Source of the DNA: Hydractinia symbiolongicarpus
Lineage: Eukaryota; Cnidaria; Hydrozoa; Anthoathecata; Hydractiniidae
Direction of reading: 5' to 3'
Length of the DNA: 64,000 nt
NCBI RefSeq assembly: GCF_029227915.1
Contig: NC_079886.1
Location: 4,960,001-5,024,000 of the forward strand
The translations under genes and the position numbers were made by a program. Under the pieces are notes generated by a model. That model saw nothing but the letters and a program-made list of their open reading frames with translations. It was not told where the DNA came from and did no database searches. The stretch's first letter is position 1; each line of letters starts with the position of its first letter. Positions 63,167-64,000 of this stretch are shown here, piece by piece.

Positions 63167-64000
63167 AGACAGTTTCAAAAACTACATTTCATTGACTTTC
63201 TAACGGTATCAGTCTGTTTGAGGTTCAACGTTTGTGTCACATATTCGTACCAACATATATTTAGCGATATTTTTCTGATATTGCTAGGTTGCATCGCTAT
63301 TAACAGTAAAATGATTGATTGTGGGACTTAATTGAACTGATTTTAGACTTTGACCTTTTAAATGACATCAATGAGACAATTGGACTCCAAGAAATAACAT
63401 TCTTCTTAATTTCTCATTATTGCTGGAACTCAGCGATTACACTGGGCGCTGTTATAACGCTTCATTTAAAAATTTAGATAAATAAGTCATGTTTTGATGT
63501 GGGACCAATCTTAGCCGTTAGCGCGCGCTGAAGAAATAGAGAAAGTTTCAAAAGCTACATTTCATGGATTTCTAACGGTTTCAGTCCGTTTGAGTTACAA
63601 CGGTTTTGTCACATATTGGTACTAACATAAATTTAGCGATATTTTTCTGATATTACTAGGTTGAATCGCTTTTAACAATGGAACGATTGACTGTGGGACT
63701 TAATTGGTCTGATTATGGACTGTGACCTTGTAAATGTGATAAAAGAGACAATTGGACTCCAAGAAATAACATTCTTCTTAAATTGGCATGATTGCCGGAA
63801 CTCAGCGATTTCACTGGGCGCTAAGGTAGCGCTTCATTTAATAATGTAGGTAAATAAGTCATTTTTTACTGTGGGACCAATCCTAGTCGTTATCGCGCAC
63901 TGAAGAAATAGAGACAGTTTCAAAAACTACATTTCATTGAATTTCTAACGGTATCAGTCCGTTTGAGTTACAACGGTTGCCTCACATATCGGTAACAAAA
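63167..64000 (+). repeat. Region X: two monomers and a partial one outside region IX order
   Basis: Monomers at 63167 (373 bp) and 63540 (372 bp), and 89 bp from 63912. The first resembles the ggtacaacgtttgtgtc subtype of region VIII. The second is a hybrid: it begins catggatttctaacggtttc and continues with gttgaatcgcttttaacaatgg, the type seen at 3468 and 6820. The satellite continues past the window end. Confidence 0.85.

Larger units (their letters stand above)
1..64000 (+). repeat. Satellite DNA array, ~372-bp monomer, 172 full copies plus one partial
   Basis: The window is a single head-to-tail array. Using agacagttt/agaaagttt as the start, monomers begin at 1, 374, 747, 1117, 1488 and so on to 63912. 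Most are 370-374 bp; twelve are 358-359 bp. Each monomer carries, in order, an AACGG..CCGTT dyad, CAACGGTTG, (usually) TTGGTACCAA, tttagcgatattttt, atcgctttta, acgattgactgtggga, a TATA-like ataaatgtga stretch, gacatgattgctgg, a usual EcoRI site, cattTAAAAATTTAG, tgtgggacc and a GCGC-rich end. No monomer is inverted and no foreign insert is seen. Both strands carry frequent stops; the longest recurring frames are 68 codons and are not genes. The setting suggests eukaryotic heterochromatin; the family is not one I recognise. Confidence 0.98.

Noticed and set aside
1-64000. Monomer built from two ~185-bp or three ~124-bp ancestral subunits
   Set aside because: Short echoes exist (actgtgggactt and tgtgggaccaat about 178 bp apart; acgattgactgtggg and acgattacactggg about 122 bp apart), but they do not share one spacing and nothing between them aligns. 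Not convincing without a computed alignment.
1-64000. CRISPR array or bacterial repeat region
   Set aside because: There are no short repeats separated by unique spacers. The repeat unit is contiguous at ~372 bp with no spacer, and no cas-like coding sequence is present.
1-64000. Identification as a named satellite (e.g. alpha satellite, beetle 360-bp or fly 359-bp families)
   Set aside because: The monomer length is similar to some of these, but I recognise no sequence match from reading. A database search of one monomer would decide it.

Overview
The whole 64,000-bp window is one uninterrupted tandem satellite DNA array. I count 172 complete head-to-tail monomers plus an 89-bp partial one at the right edge. 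Nearly all are 370-374 bp; 12 are 358-359 bp. All lie in the same orientation. I see no protein-coding gene, RNA gene, transposable element, CRISPR array, inversion or unique sequence. The only open reading frames are six 68-codon minus-strand chance frames that recur because the satellite recurs. The array type and size suggest a eukaryotic chromosome, plausibly centromeric, pericentromeric or another heterochromatic block. I do not recognise the satellite family and cannot name the organism. The monomer is A+T-rich by eye but keeps about 10-16 CpG sites.

The array is organised at several nested scales. Monomer starts below are counted from the conserved box agacagttt/agaaagttt. From left to right: (I) 1-2974, trimer-based repeat of 1,114 bp. 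(II) 2975-5573, dimer repeat of exactly 743 bp. (III) 5574-8167, trimer repeat of 1,117-1,119 bp. (IV) 8168-10778, trimer repeat of 1,119 bp. (V) 10779-35231, a 17-monomer higher-order repeat (types a to q, 6,296 bp when complete) present as 15-, 17-, 7-, 16- and 11-monomer versions. (VI) 35232-41942, older, loosely ordered monomers. (VII) 41943-48278, an 8-monomer block present twice at 3,728-bp spacing, the second copy lacking one monomer. (VIII) 48279-52371, the most heterogeneous monomers. (IX) 52372-63166, a second higher-order repeat family growing from 6 to 8 to 9 monomers (3,350 bp). (X) 63167-64000, loss of that order.

The main result is a reconstruction of how the array grew. In region V a 25-monomer segment (13374-22639) was duplicated in tandem (22640-31158), and the copies then differ by two single-monomer losses whose breakpoints can be placed to tens of bases. 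In region IX, one part of a 6-monomer unit (S-T-U) was doubled to give a 9-monomer unit. Most of the mapped exchange junctions in these two families fall in the same part of the monomer, about residues 169-292. All of this is read directly from coordinates and diagnostic variants. The mechanism (unequal exchange, replication slippage or break repair) is inferred.
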